A stretch of 64,000 nt of DNA, taken from contig JBDTYM010000002.1 of the NCBI GenBank assembly GCA_040005635.1, positions 39,101-103,100 on the forward strand, read 5' to 3'. This document shows, one piece after another, positions 54,691-63,025 of this stretch (position 1 is the stretch's first letter; every line of letters begins with the position of its first letter). Origin of the DNA: Dokdonella_A sp040005635. GTDB lineage: Bacteria > Pseudomonadota > Gammaproteobacteria > Xanthomonadales > Rhodanobacteraceae. The position numbers and the translations under genes were made by a program. A model generated the notes under the pieces. That model was not told where the DNA came from and searched no databases. It saw nothing but the letters and a program-made list of their open reading frames with translations.

Positions 54691-55500
54691 ATGACGTACT
54701 GCGTGGCGATCCAGGTCGACGCGGGCCTCGCGCTCGCGGCGGACACGCGCACGAGCGCCGCGTTCGACGACATCCAGACGCATGCCAAGATGCATGCGTT
54801 CGAGGTTCCTGGCGAACGCGTCTTCGTGCTGCTTTCGGCCGGCAACCTCGGCACCACGCAGAGTGTCGTCGCCCGCCTCGCGCGCGATGCCGAAGACCCT
54901 GCTGCTGTCGCCAGCCTGCGCACAGTCAGGCATTTGTTCGAGGCGGCCGATCACGTCGGCAAGGTGCTGCTCGAGGCGCAGGCGCAAGCCAGCGGCGCCG
55001 CTGCGGACGGCGTCAATATCGAAGCGACACTGATCCTCGCCGGTCAGATCGGTCGCGAGCCGCCGGGGTTGTATCTGATTTACCCGCAAGGCAACTGGAT
55101 CGTGGCGTCGCCGGAAACGCCCTTCCTGCAGAGCGGCGAACTCAAGTACGGCAAGCCGATCCTCGATCGCATCATCACGCCCGCCACCGCGCTCGACGAC
55201 GCCGCGCGCTGCGCGCTGGTGTCGATGGATGCAACGGTGCGATCGAACGTCTCGGTCGGCCTGCCGGTCGATCTTGCGTTGATCCGCAGCGGAGTTCTGC
55301 GCGTGTCGCATCGCCTGCGCCTGGACGCGGACACTCCGCTGTATGCCGAGATCCGCAATGCATGGGCGAGCAAATTGGCCGCGGCGGTGCGCGAATTGCC
55401 GAGGTTCGAGTGGGAAAAGCACGCGAGCGCTCCGCTGCAACGTGCGACACCCGACGACGTCGACACCCGCATCGCCGCGGCGGCTGCGACGGTTCAGTAG
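54691..55500 (+). CDS. Anbu-type HslV-like proteasome peptidase
   Basis: 269 residues. Starts MTYCVAIQVDAGLALAADTR, so removal of Met would expose a catalytic Thr, as in Anbu and other N-terminal nucleophile peptidases; the following ADTRTSAAFDDI keeps the conserved Asp/Arg and the helix with K33 (AKMHAFEV). Anbu (BPH) forms ring assemblies related to HslV and bacterial proteasomes. In most bacteria it is adjacent to alpha-E, ATP-grasp and transglutaminase genes. Here alpha-E and ATP-grasp genes lie downstream on the opposite strand. ATG 54691 places Thr directly after the initiator. Confidence 0.9.
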   Translation: MTYCVAIQVDAGLALAADTRTSAAFDDIQTHAKMHAFEVPGERVFVLLSAGNLGTTQSVVARLARDAEDPAAVASLRTVRHLFEAADHVGKVLLEAQAQASGAAADGVNIEATLILAGQIGREPPGLYLIYPQGNWIVASPETPFLQSGELKYGKPILDRIITPATALDDAARCALVSMDATVRSNVSVGLPVDLALIRSGVLRVSHRLRLDADTPLYAEIRNAWASKLAAAVRELPRFEWEKHASAPLQRATPDDVDTRIAAAAATVQ

Positions 55501-55528
55501 ACACCGACCCATACGCCTCTATCGGCGT

Positions 55529-55610
55529 GATCCCGGCGAAAGCCGGGATCCATTTTGACGTGCCGACCCGGAGCAACGTCAGCACGATGGATTCGCGCTT
55601 TCGCGGGACT
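55529..55610. repeat. REP-like hairpin pair after the Anbu gene
   Basis: A perfect hairpin GATCCCGGC-GAAA-GCCGGGATC at 55529-55550 is followed at about 55588-55610 by a partial inverted partner (TTCGCGCTTTCGCGGGACTGAC). The core resembles the repeat at 60086-60222. The first hairpin may also end Anbu transcription. Confidence 0.6.
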
Positions 55611-55692
55611 GACGGTAGGAAGGGTTCGATGCCTCGGGAAGCACCCGTCCCGCTGACCGCCGATCGCAGCGCAGGCCAGCAAAGCCCTCGCC

Positions 55693-56643
55693 TTACTCGA
55701 CCTCACGCGCAAAATAGGCTTCGGCAATCGCCTGATGCACGTCGCCAAGGCCGAGCTGGATTTGGTCCATGGTCCGGCGTGGACCGCTTTCGATCAGTTC
55801 GTGCGTGTCGGCCTTGCGCGCGAGCGCGAGCGTCGGCGTCAGCGATTCTTCCAGCGACGTACGCGCCGGCAGCTGCGGCAGCACGTGCTGCACGCGTTCC
55901 AGGCAGTACAGCACGCTGCGCGGGAACTCGCGGTTCTGCAGCAGAAATTGCAAGGCCAGCGCCGCGGTCACGCGCTGGCGTACGTGACGGCGATACATCT
56001 GATACGCGGCGAGCGAGCGCAGCACGCTCATCCACTGCGTCGCCCGGTACGCGTCGAGCTCCTCCGCCGCGCGTGGGCGGATCAGGCCGGAACCGCCGGC
56101 GTCGATGATGCGCGTGGTCATGTCGGCCTGCTCCAGCGCAGTGCCGAGGCGCAGAAACTGGAAGCCGATGTCGTGGCTGACGTTCGCGGTGAGGATGCCG
56201 GATGCCGTCAGCGAATCGTCGACGACGCGGTTGATCAGGTCCATGCGGTAACGCCGCGCGAGCGCGCGCTCGCCGTTCTCGCACACCCACAAAAACGTAC
56301 CGTTGACGCGCTCCCACAGCTCCGGCGGCAAGGTGTCGCGGATCGAGCGCAGGCCGTCGCGCGCATTCTTGAGCGAACTCAGCAGCGAACACGGATTGCG
56401 CTCGTCGAGCAGCAGGAAATGCACGACGTCGTTCTCGGCGACTTCGGCGTTGGCGTCGGGATGCAGTTCGCGAAACGCGGCTCCGGCACCGAGCGTGTCG
56501 AGCAGCGGCTGCCAGGCGAAACGCACGCTGCGCGGCAGGTCGAGTTGCAGCTGGCTGTTCACGCCGACCAGGCGCGCGGTGTTCTCGGCGCGGCGCAGGT
56601 AGCGGCTGAACCAGTAGAGACTTTCCGCGACGCGCGACAGCAT
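55693..56643 (-). CDS. Alpha-E domain protein
   Basis: 316 residues. Starts MLSRVAESLYWFSRYLRRAE, the characteristic alpha-E opening, followed by helical blocks (NGTFLWVCENGERALARR, FLRLGTALEQADMTTRIID). In other bacteria the alpha-E protein accompanies a circularly permuted ATP-grasp ligase, transglutaminase and Anbu in an uncharacterised peptide-tagging system. The start overlaps the ATP-grasp stop (TGATG); a Met one codon earlier is also possible. No transglutaminase gene is nearby. Confidence 0.92.
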   Translation of the reverse strand: MLSRVAESLYWFSRYLRRAENTARLVGVNSQLQLDLPRSVRFAWQPLLDTLGAGAAFRELHPDANAEVAENDVVHFLLLDERNPCSLLSSLKNARDGLRSIRDTLPPELWERVNGTFLWVCENGERALARRYRMDLINRVVDDSLTASGILTANVSHDIGFQFLRLGTALEQADMTTRIIDAGGSGLIRPRAAEELDAYRATQWMSVLRSLAAYQMYRRHVRQRVTAALALQFLLQNREFPRSVLYCLERVQHVLPQLPARTSLEESLTPTLALARKADTHELIESGPRRTMDQIQLGLGDVHQAIAEAYFAREVE

Positions 56644-58082
56644 CATTCCTCCATGTCCACGATCCAGGTGTCCTTGGCGCCGCCGCCCTGAGAGCTGTTG
56701 ACCACCAGCGAGCCCTTGGTCATGGCAACGCGGGTCAGACCGCCGGTGGTCACGTAGATGTCGCCGCGCGACAGCACGAACGGGCGCAGGTCCAGATGGC
56801 GCGCCGACGGGCCCTCGTCGGTCAGGATCGGCGCAGTTGACAGCGACAGCGTCGGTTGCGCCATGTAGTTGCGTGGATTGGCGACGATCAGCTTGCGGAA
56901 CTGCTCGTGCTGGCGCTTGGTCGCGCGCGGGCCGATCAACATGCCGTAGCCGCCGGATTCGTTGGCCGGCTTGACCACCAGCTGGGCGATGTTCGCCAGC
57001 ACGTAGTCGCGCTCGCGCTTGGTCGCGCAGAGGAAGCTCGGCACGTTCGGCAGGATCGCCTCTTCGCCGAGGTAGTACTTGATCATCTTCGGCACGTAGG
57101 CGAAAACGACCTTGTCGTCGGCGACGCCGGCGCCCGGCGCGTTCGCTAGCGCAACCTTGCCGGCTCGCCAGGAGCGCACCAGGCCGCGCACGCCGAGCAC
57201 CGAATCCGGGTTGAAGCACTCCGGATCGAGGAACAGGTCGTCGACGCGGCGATAGATCACGTCGACGCGCTGAGGCCCGTATACCGTACGCATGTAGCAG
57301 CAGTCGTCGTCGGCGACGAACAGGTCGGGGCCCTCGACCAGTTCGATACCCATGCTCTGCGCCAGGTAGCAGTGCTCGAAGTAGGCACTGTTGTAGATGC
57401 CCGGCGTCAGCAGCGCGATCACCGGCGGTTCGCCCGGACGCGGACTCAGCGCCGCCAACGTGTCGTACAGCTGCGCCGGATAGTCGTCGACCGGCAGGAT
57501 CGAAGTCGTCTCGAACAGCTCCGGGAACACGCGCTTGGCGACCATGCGGTTCTGGATCATGTACGACACGCCGCTCGGAATGCGCAGGTTGTCCTCCAGC
57601 GCATACAGGGTGCCGTCGCTGTCGCGCACGAGATCCGAACCGCATATGTGCGCCCACACGCCGAGCGGCGGCTTGACGCCGACGCACTGCGGCCGGAAGT
57701 TGACCGAGTCCTTCAGCAGACTGCGCGGGAACACGCGGTCCTTGATGATCCTCTGCTCGCCGTAAATATCGCCGATGAACAGGTTGAGCGCATGCACGCG
57801 CTGGCGCAGGCCGGCCTCGGTGCGGCGCCACTCGCGGCGCGGGATCACGCGCGGGATGACGTCGAACGGCAGCGTGCGGTCGACGTTGCGGCCTTCGGAG
57901 TACACCGTGAAGGTGATGCCCATCACGCGGGCGGCGAGATCCGCGGCAAGCTGGCGCTCGGCGAGGTCGCGATCGCTCAGGGATCCGAGATAGTCGACCA
58001 GCTTGCGGGCCGCGGGCCAAGGCTGTCCGTCGGAGCGGATCAGCTCATCGTAGCTCGATGATCGATACCCTTCCCACTTCAT
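56643..58082 (-). CDS. Circularly permuted ATP-grasp peptide ligase-like protein
   Basis: 479 residues. Matches the circularly permuted ATP-grasp type 2 family (alpha-E/Anbu associated): the early ITFTVYSEGRNVDRTLPFDV, RIIKDRVFPRS, the ALEDNLRIPSGVSYMIQNR block and the VVKPANESGGYGMLIG nucleotide loop. It should form amide or peptide bonds with ATP. The start ATG 58082 (MKWEGYRSSSYDE) matches the family; the longer frame adds a basic leader. folB lies 264 bases upstream in the same direction. Confidence 0.92.
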   Translation of the reverse strand: MKWEGYRSSSYDELIRSDGQPWPAARKLVDYLGSLSDRDLAERQLAADLAARVMGITFTVYSEGRNVDRTLPFDVIPRVIPRREWRRTEAGLRQRVHALNLFIGDIYGEQRIIKDRVFPRSLLKDSVNFRPQCVGVKPPLGVWAHICGSDLVRDSDGTLYALEDNLRIPSGVSYMIQNRMVAKRVFPELFETTSILPVDDYPAQLYDTLAALSPRPGEPPVIALLTPGIYNSAYFEHCYLAQSMGIELVEGPDLFVADDDCCYMRTVYGPQRVDVIYRRVDDLFLDPECFNPDSVLGVRGLVRSWRAGKVALANAPGAGVADDKVVFAYVPKMIKYYLGEEAILPNVPSFLCATKRERDYVLANIAQLVVKPANESGGYGMLIGPRATKRQHEQFRKLIVANPRNYMAQPTLSLSTAPILTDEGPSARHLDLRPFVLSRGDIYVTTGGLTRVAMTKGSLVVNSSQGGGAKDTWIVDMEE

Positions 58083-58346
58083 TCGCGGCGCCTGGCTGAG
58101 GTCGCGAGAGGGCCATCCCACCCTCGTCCGACTCGCACGGTCGCGGCCGGGCCGCGCCACCTGCCCTGCGGCCGACGGCTGCTGCCGTCGACTCGCGAGC
58201 GATCCTTCCTTGGCTCGCCGAACAGGATTGCCTGCCCGTCGACGCGGCGGCGGAGAACGCTGCGTCGACGGTGTTGTCGCACCGCATCATGCACGCTGGA
58301 ACCGATATCGTCGAGATGGGCTGCGCGCCCGGTGCGCGCCGTTTTG

Positions 58347-58703
58347 TTACGAAAGGTTGCCGCGCTCGATGACTACGCCAACCGCGCGCGAACCGGTCAC
58401 CGCGCCGAGCTTGGACAGCTTCAGGCGCAGCCACGGCACGCCGAACTCGCCCAGGATGATCTCGGCGCAGCGTTCGGCCAGCGTCTCGACCAACTGAAAC
58501 TGCGCCGCTTCGACGAAGCCGATCAGGCGCTTCGACACTGCCTTGTAGTTCAGCGTGTCTTCGATGCGGTCGCTCGACGCCGGCTTGGCGTTGTCGAACG
58601 CCATCTCGATATCGAGCGCGATCGTCTGTCGCGTCGTGCGCTCCCAATCGTAGATGCCGATGATCGTCTCGATGCGCAGGTCTTCGATGAAAACGCGGTC
58701 CAT
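58347..58703 (-). CDS. folB: Dihydroneopterin aldolase
   Basis: 118 residues, usual size. Converts dihydroneopterin to hydroxymethyl-dihydropterin and glycolaldehyde for folate synthesis. MDRVFIEDLRIETIIGIYDWER is the family opening; the conserved Glu lies in IYDWERTTRQ, Lys in LRLKLSKLGAV. The ATG 58703 removes an unlikely 42-residue leader. It lies upstream of the ATP-grasp gene and may share a transcript. Confidence 0.95.
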   Translation of the reverse strand: MDRVFIEDLRIETIIGIYDWERTTRQTIALDIEMAFDNAKPASSDRIEDTLNYKAVSKRLIGFVEAAQFQLVETLAERCAEIILGEFGVPWLRLKLSKLGAVTGSRAVGVVIERGNLS

Positions 58704-58871
58704 GGGTCGGGCATGTACTGGGGAACAAAGGCGGATGATCGCTGCTTTCAGCGCGGGGCGACAGTCAACGCGAGTGCGCTGTGCGCGTTTCGAGACGTCG
58801 AAGGCATACTCGCATCGACTCGCTGGCAACGGATCTGCGCTCCGGACTCGACCTGATCAAGGTATTGCCCT

Positions 58872-59765
58872 ATGTGGAGAAACCTCGGCCTGTGGCCGCT
58901 GATGATCGCTGCCATGATGCTGCTCGGCGGCTGCCAGAGCGTATTGTTTGCCGGTCTCAACTCGACCGATCCGCACCGCGACGACATCCAGCAGCATCGC
59001 GGCATCATCTTCGATGCCGGACACCGGCTCGCGCTCGATGTCTATCGACCAGCGCATGCCGAAAAGGCGCCGGTGGTCGTGTTCTTCTACGGCGGCAGCT
59101 GGGTGCGTGGCGAGCGCGCCTGGTACCGCTTCGTCGGTATCGCACTGGCCGCACGCGGTGTGGTGGCGGTGATTCCGGACTACCGCAAGCTGCCCGATGT
59201 CGGTCTGGACGGCTTCATGGCAGACGCTGCGCTGGCCGTGTCCTTCGTCCGTGCGCACGCCACCGAATTCGGCGGCGACGCAGACGATGTCTTCGCAATG
59301 GGCCACTCGGCTGGCGGCCACATCGCAGGGCTACTCGCGACCGATCCGGAGTGGCTTGCCGCCGATGGCCTCGAGCCGCGCGATCTTGCCGGGTTCATCG
59401 GCCTCGCCGGGGTCTACACCTTTCTGCCCGACGACGCGGACGACGACGACATGCTCGACGTGTTCGGCAGCGTGGCTGCCACACAGCAACGCGCTGCGCC
59501 GCTGCATTACGTGCGCGGCGGTGAGCCGCCCATGTTGCTTTTGCACGGCAGCAACGACCATGAAGTCGATCCGGCCAACAGCCGTGCGCTCGCCGGGGCA
59601 GTGCTGGCGCAGCACGAAGAAGCGGAGCTGAAGCTGTATCCGGACGTCGGCCATTCGAGCCTGCTGTTCTCGATGGCGCAGCCGCTGCGCAGCCGCGCGC
59701 CGACGCTGGACGATGTGCTCGCATTCATCCATACGCACCCGCAGGCACTGCGTACCGATCGCTGA
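58872..59765 (+). CDS. Lipoprotein alpha/beta hydrolase (BD-FAE-like)
   Basis: 297 residues. Lipoprotein signal with lipobox LLGGC near residue 20, so membrane-anchored. BD-FAE/HSL-type esterase fold: oxyanion FFYGGSWVRGERAWY, nucleophile elbow GHSAGGHIAG, Asp in LLHGSNDHEVDP and His in DVGHSSLLF. It probably hydrolyses an ester of a plant or microbial carbohydrate. It is divergent from folB. Confidence 0.9.
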   Translation: MWRNLGLWPLMIAAMMLLGGCQSVLFAGLNSTDPHRDDIQQHRGIIFDAGHRLALDVYRPAHAEKAPVVVFFYGGSWVRGERAWYRFVGIALAARGVVAVIPDYRKLPDVGLDGFMADAALAVSFVRAHATEFGGDADDVFAMGHSAGGHIAGLLATDPEWLAADGLEPRDLAGFIGLAGVYTFLPDDADDDDMLDVFGSVAATQQRAAPLHYVRGGEPPMLLLHGSNDHEVDPANSRALAGAVLAQHEEAELKLYPDVGHSSLLFSMAQPLRSRAPTLDDVLAFIHTHPQALRTDR

Positions 59766-59805
59766 GCTTCAAGCGGAGAGCGGCAACACGAGCCACCAGG
59801 CTTGA

Positions 59806-60034
59806 CGCCTTGGCATAAGCGAACGCGAGTACACGGTCCATGCGTATTCCGTCTATGACGAATTGCCGGAGATCGCACCCGAGCTGTTCCTGTCCGAGCC
59901 TCTGGTCGTGACGGGCGGAGGCGTCCCTGCGCCGGTCGCGGCGCCGACACAGTCCGAGCGCGGCGCTCGCCGCGCTCGGACTGCTGCTGGCGCTGGGTGG
60001 GTTCCACGCGGCACGGCGCACAACCCGGGGTTGA
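59806..60034 (+). pseudogene. Frameshifted C-terminal fragment of a surface-sorted protein
   Basis: In the frame at 59821 the reading is EREYTVHAYSVYDELPE and so on to GGGVPAPVAAPT. Shifting by one base near 59957 gives AALAALGLLLALGGFHAARRT and a stop at 60032-60034. The three parts (a short Pro-rich motif, a hydrophobic segment, an Arg pair) match C-terminal sorting signals of the IPTL/PEP-CTERM type. The rest of the gene is absent. A sequencing error could cause the shift, but no 5' part exists in the window. Confidence 0.55.
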
Positions 60035-60085
60035 GGCGCGCGGCGCGGACCGATTGCCCCCGAATTAGGGCAACGCCGAATAACT

Positions 60086-60222
60086 CGTCATTCCCGCGAA
60101 AGCGGAAGCGCTTTTCAACAGCGAAGCTGGTCAATGCAATTTGCTTTTGTTTCAAGGGACTAAGATCAAGTTGGATGATCGGCCATTCGGCCGTTGAAGA
60201 CCCCGCTTTCGCGGGAATGACG
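60086..60222. repeat. REP/MITE-like element with 20-bp perfect terminal inverted repeats
   Basis: CGTCATTCCCGCGAAAGCGG at 60086-60105 and its exact complement at 60203-60222 enclose 97 bases of lower GC content. The core is related to the hairpin at 55529-55550. No transposase ORF lies inside. Confidence 0.75.
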
Positions 60223-60285
60223 TCAGTGGGAGACTTATTCAGCATTGCCTTAGGGTTGAAGTGTCTTTTTCGCAATGCTGGCTGC

Positions 60286-61350
60286 TCAGCCGGCTATAGC
60301 GACTTCCGGCAGGCTCTCCAGCGCCCAGCGCGGCTGCACCTTGATCGCTGCTGTCTCATGCTGCCCGGCAGCCAGGCGCAGAGCCCCGGCGAACGCGATC
60401 ATCGCGCCATTGTCGGTGCAGAACTCCGGGCGCGGGAAGTAGGTACGAAAGCCCTCACGCGCACCCGCCGCGGCCAGTTCCGCGCGCAGGCGCCGGTTCG
60501 CGCCGACGCCGCCGGCAATCACCAGCGACGGCGCGCCGCTGGCAGCCAGCGCTCGACGGCATTTGATCGTCAGCGTCTCGACGACCGCTTCCTCGAACGC
60601 GCGTGCGATGTCGGCCTTGGTCTGCGCGGACTTGTCGCTGGCCTGCCACGCGAGCAGCACCTGGGTCTTGAGACCCGAGAAGCTAAAATCGAGCCCGGGC
60701 CGGTCGGTCATCGGCCGCGAGAACCGAAACGCACCCGCACGGCCCTGTTCGGCCAGCTTGGCCAGGGCCGGGCCGCCCGGATACGCCAGGCCCATCAGCT
60801 TGGCGGTCTTGTCGAATGCTTCGCCGGCGGCATCGTCGAGCGTATCGCCGAGCAGGGTATAGCGGCCGATCGCGGCCACCTCGATCAGCATCGAATGGCC
60901 GCCGGAGACCAGCAGGGCGACGAACGGCGGCGCGGGCGGGTCGGCTTCGAGCAGCGGCGCCAGCAGATGCCCTTCCATGTGATGTACGCCGATCGCCGGA
61001 ACGTCGAGGGCCCAGGCGAGCGAGCGAGCGGCCGTCGCGCCGACCAGCAGGGCGCCGACCAGGCCGGGACCCGCGGTGTAGGCGACACCGCCGAGGTCGG
61101 CGACCCCGAGGCCCGCCTGGGCCAGGGTTTCGCGCACCAGCGGCAGCAATTTCCTGACGTGGTCGCGCGACGCCAGCTCCGGCACCACGCCGCCATAGTC
61201 CGCATGCATGCTGATCTGGCTGTACAAGGTGTGCGCGAGCAGGCCCTGACGGGTGTCGTAAAGCGCCACCCCGGTCTCGTCGCAGGAGGTCTCGATGCCC
61301 AGCACCGGTCCGGTGGCGGACCCTGGGGACTTTGCAAACAGCGGATTCAT
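60286..61350 (-). CDS. tsaD: tRNA N6-adenosine threonylcarbamoyltransferase TsaD
   Basis: 354 residues. Catalytic subunit for t6A37 tRNA modification. VLGIETSCDETG, HHMEGHLLAPL (metal-binding His pair), LVSGGHSML and TDNGAMIAFAG are all family signatures. The start ATG 61350 gives the typical short leader before VLGIETSCDET; a GTG five codons upstream is possible. It is divergent from rpsU, with the rpsU promoter lying in its start region. Confidence 0.95.
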   Translation of the reverse strand: MNPLFAKSPGSATGPVLGIETSCDETGVALYDTRQGLLAHTLYSQISMHADYGGVVPELASRDHVRKLLPLVRETLAQAGLGVADLGGVAYTAGPGLVGALLVGATAARSLAWALDVPAIGVHHMEGHLLAPLLEADPPAPPFVALLVSGGHSMLIEVAAIGRYTLLGDTLDDAAGEAFDKTAKLMGLAYPGGPALAKLAEQGRAGAFRFSRPMTDRPGLDFSFSGLKTQVLLAWQASDKSAQTKADIARAFEEAVVETLTIKCRRALAASGAPSLVIAGGVGANRRLRAELAAAGAREGFRTYFPRPEFCTDNGAMIAFAGALRLAAGQHETAAIKVQPRWALESLPEVAIAG

Positions 61351-61361
61351 CGCGATAGAAT
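61332..61361 (+). promoter_or_regulatory. Sigma70-type promoter of rpsU
   Basis: TTGCAA and TAGAAT are separated by 18 bases, about 50 bases upstream of the rpsU start, overlapping the divergent tsaD start. Confidence 0.6.
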
Positions 61362-61410
61362 ACACGGCTCACCCGCCCGACAGCCCTGGGCGATAGTCAA
61401 TGGAGCCCTC

Positions 61411-61626
61411 ATGCCCAGCGTCAAAGTTCGCGAAAACGAACCGTTCGAGTTTGCCCTGCGTCGCTTCAAGCGGACCTGCGAAAAGGCCGGTGTCCTCGCC
61501 GAAGTGCGCAAGCGCGAGTTTTACGAAAAGCCGACCCAGGAGCGCAAGCGCAAGCGCGCTGCCGCGGTCAAGCGTCACCTCCGCCGCGTTTCGCGCGACG
61601 TGACCAAGCGCCAGCGCTTGTACTGA
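61411..61626 (+). CDS. rpsU: 30S ribosomal protein S21
   Basis: 71 residues, full length. MPSVKVRENEPFEFALRRFK is the typical opening; a basic helical tail ends TKRQRLY. It is part of the rpsU–dnaG block common in Proteobacteria. ATG 61411 is preceded by TGGAG. Two hairpins follow it, the second with a T-run. Confidence 0.96.
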   Translation: MPSVKVRENEPFEFALRRFKRTCEKAGVLAEVRKREFYEKPTQERKRKRAAAVKRHLRRVSRDVTKRQRLY

Positions 61627-61631
61627 TCCTG

Positions 61632-61656
61632 GAATGCGGGCCTCGCGTCCGCATTC
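61632..61656 (+). other. First hairpin after rpsU
   Basis: GAATGCGG / CCGCATTC with a nine-base loop, immediately downstream of the stop; probably a processing or stabilising stem. Confidence 0.5.
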
Positions 61657-61675
61657 GATGAAAGGGCTGTCATCG

Positions 61676-61706
61676 GCCGGCAGGGCGCAAGCGCTGCCGG
61701 CTTTTT
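61676..61706 (+). terminator. Rho-independent terminator/attenuator after rpsU
   Basis: GCCGGCAG / CTGCCGGC stem with a ten-base loop, followed by TTTTTG. It lies between rpsU and yqeY and should reduce read-through, as attenuation between rpsU and dnaG does in other bacteria. Confidence 0.75.
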
Positions 61707-61793
61707 GCGTTTGATTTCACCGGCGCGGCGAGCATCCCTGCGCGCACTTCGCGCGCCCTGTCCGCGCAGCCGCACCTACTCCAGGAGTTTTCT

Positions 61794-62240
61794 ATGTCGC
61801 TCAAAGAACGCCTCACCGAAGACATGAAGACCGCGATGAAAAGCGGCGACAAGGAACGCCTTGGCGTGATCCGTCTGATCAACGCGGCGATCAAGCAGCG
61901 CGAGGTCGACGAGCGCATCCTGCTCGATGACGCGCAAGTGCTCGGCGCGATCGAGAAGATGCTGAAGCAGCGGCGCGACTCGATCACGCAGTTTCGCGAC
62001 GCCGGACGCGAGGATCTGGCGAGCAAGGAAGAATTCGAGGTCGGCGTGATCCAGGGCTACCTGCCGGCGCAGCTGGCGGATGCGGACATCGAAGCGATCG
62101 TCGCAGCGGCGATTGTCGAATCCGGCGCTTCCAGCCCGAAGGACATGGGCAAGGTGGTCGGCCTGGTCAAGGCGAAAGTCGCCGGACGCGCCGATATGGG
62201 CAAGGTTTCTGCCTTGATCAAGCAAAAGCTCGGCGGCTGA
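61794..62240 (+). CDS. GatB/YqeY domain protein
   Basis: 148 residues. YqeY pattern (LKERLTEDMKTAMKSGDKER, LPAQLADADIEAIVAAAIVE, and the end GKVSALIKQKLGG). Related to the C-terminal tRNA-binding part of GatB; its role may lie in tRNA-dependent amidation or tRNA binding. It is usually located between rpsU and dnaG, as here. ATG 61794 is preceded by CAGGAG. Confidence 0.93.
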   Translation: MSLKERLTEDMKTAMKSGDKERLGVIRLINAAIKQREVDERILLDDAQVLGAIEKMLKQRRDSITQFRDAGREDLASKEEFEVGVIQGYLPAQLADADIEAIVAAAIVESGASSPKDMGKVVGLVKAKVAGRADMGKVSALIKQKLGG

Positions 62241-62380
62241 CACGCCTCGCTGCTGCCGCGTTCTGAAATCTGTGGTGGCAAAGGAGCCTGCACTCGCACG
62301 AGCGCAGGCGGCAGCCGCTGCATCGTCCATCCTGGCGCGGCCTCGTGCGTGGCGCAGGTGCGTCCATCCGCATCGCGCGA

Positions 62381-62896
62381 TCAACGCATCGAATCGCGCC
62401 CGCTCTTTGCCGCACGCTTTGCACCCATCCGGCGCAGGGTGAGCTTGTCGTCTTCGTCGATCTCGGGTTTCAAATCGATTTCGGGCGGCGGATTCGGATA
62501 ATGCTTGCGTTCGCCGATGCGCTTGATCCAGCGCGCGCAGAAGCGGTCGTAGATCGGCCACGGCAGGCCGTCGGAAAGCACCAGGGCGCGCTCGACACGC
62601 AAGGCGATCTGGTGCGCGTCGCGGTACTGGAATTTCAGCACGTGCTCGAACAGCATCTCGACGACTTCGTGCATGACGATGTATCGGTCGACGTCGTAGC
62701 GCTTGCCGGCATGGGTCAGCGTCATCGGCAAGGCGTAGTCGATGTAGACCTTGTCGCCTTTCCTGCTGCACGAGCCGACGTAAGGCACGTCGTACGTGCG
62801 CACGATCTTGACGGACTTCATCGCGGCAAGCGCCGCCTCGTCGAGCATGTGGCTCTTGATCAGCCATTCCCCCGCTTGCGGTCGATGTCCCCACAT
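62381..62896 (-). CDS. Unknown protein with HEVVE motif, opposed within the rpsU-dnaG block
   Basis: 171 residues. No family recognised. The frame is clean, and GGAGG precedes ATG 62896 by eight bases, so the gene is credible. Midway it has YIVMHEVVEMLFEHVLKF followed by YRDAHQIALRVERAL, with two His and several Glu in positions compatible with a metal site resembling short zinc peptidases, but the glycine-free HExxE motif is not proof. C-terminus is Lys/Arg-rich. It is transcribed against its neighbours yqeY and dnaG and divergent from dnaG by 129 bases. Confidence 0.75.
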   Translation of the reverse strand: MWGHRPQAGEWLIKSHMLDEAALAAMKSVKIVRTYDVPYVGSCSRKGDKVYIDYALPMTLTHAGKRYDVDRYIVMHEVVEMLFEHVLKFQYRDAHQIALRVERALVLSDGLPWPIYDRFCARWIKRIGERKHYPNPPPEIDLKPEIDEDDKLTLRRMGAKRAAKSGRDSMR

Positions 62897-63025
62897 GGCG
62901 TTTCCTCCGGCGGTTGCGAGCAATGACGATGCGACGAAGAACCCAGCTTACGCCCGCCGCCGGCATGGCGCAGCGAACCGGACGCGCCACAGAACGTGAC
63001 GTTCGCGTGGCATTCTAGGCGCCTG

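Larger units (their letters stand above)
59766..60285. other. Gene-free region with decayed gene tail and repeat element
   Basis: 520 bases. The first half holds a frameshifted remnant of a surface-protein C-terminus (59806-60034), the second half a 20-bp perfect inverted repeat enclosing about 97 bases (60086-60222). No intact gene is seen. Confidence 0.7.

Noticed and set aside
55693..58020. Single long frame fusing alpha-E to an upstream region
   Set aside because: The upstream part is a shifted reading of the ATP-grasp gene. Alpha-E begins at MLSRVAESLYWF near 56643.
59863..61626. 587-residue plus-strand frame ending in rpsU
   Set aside because: It crosses a repeat element and the antisense of tsaD; only the last 71 codons (rpsU) are real.
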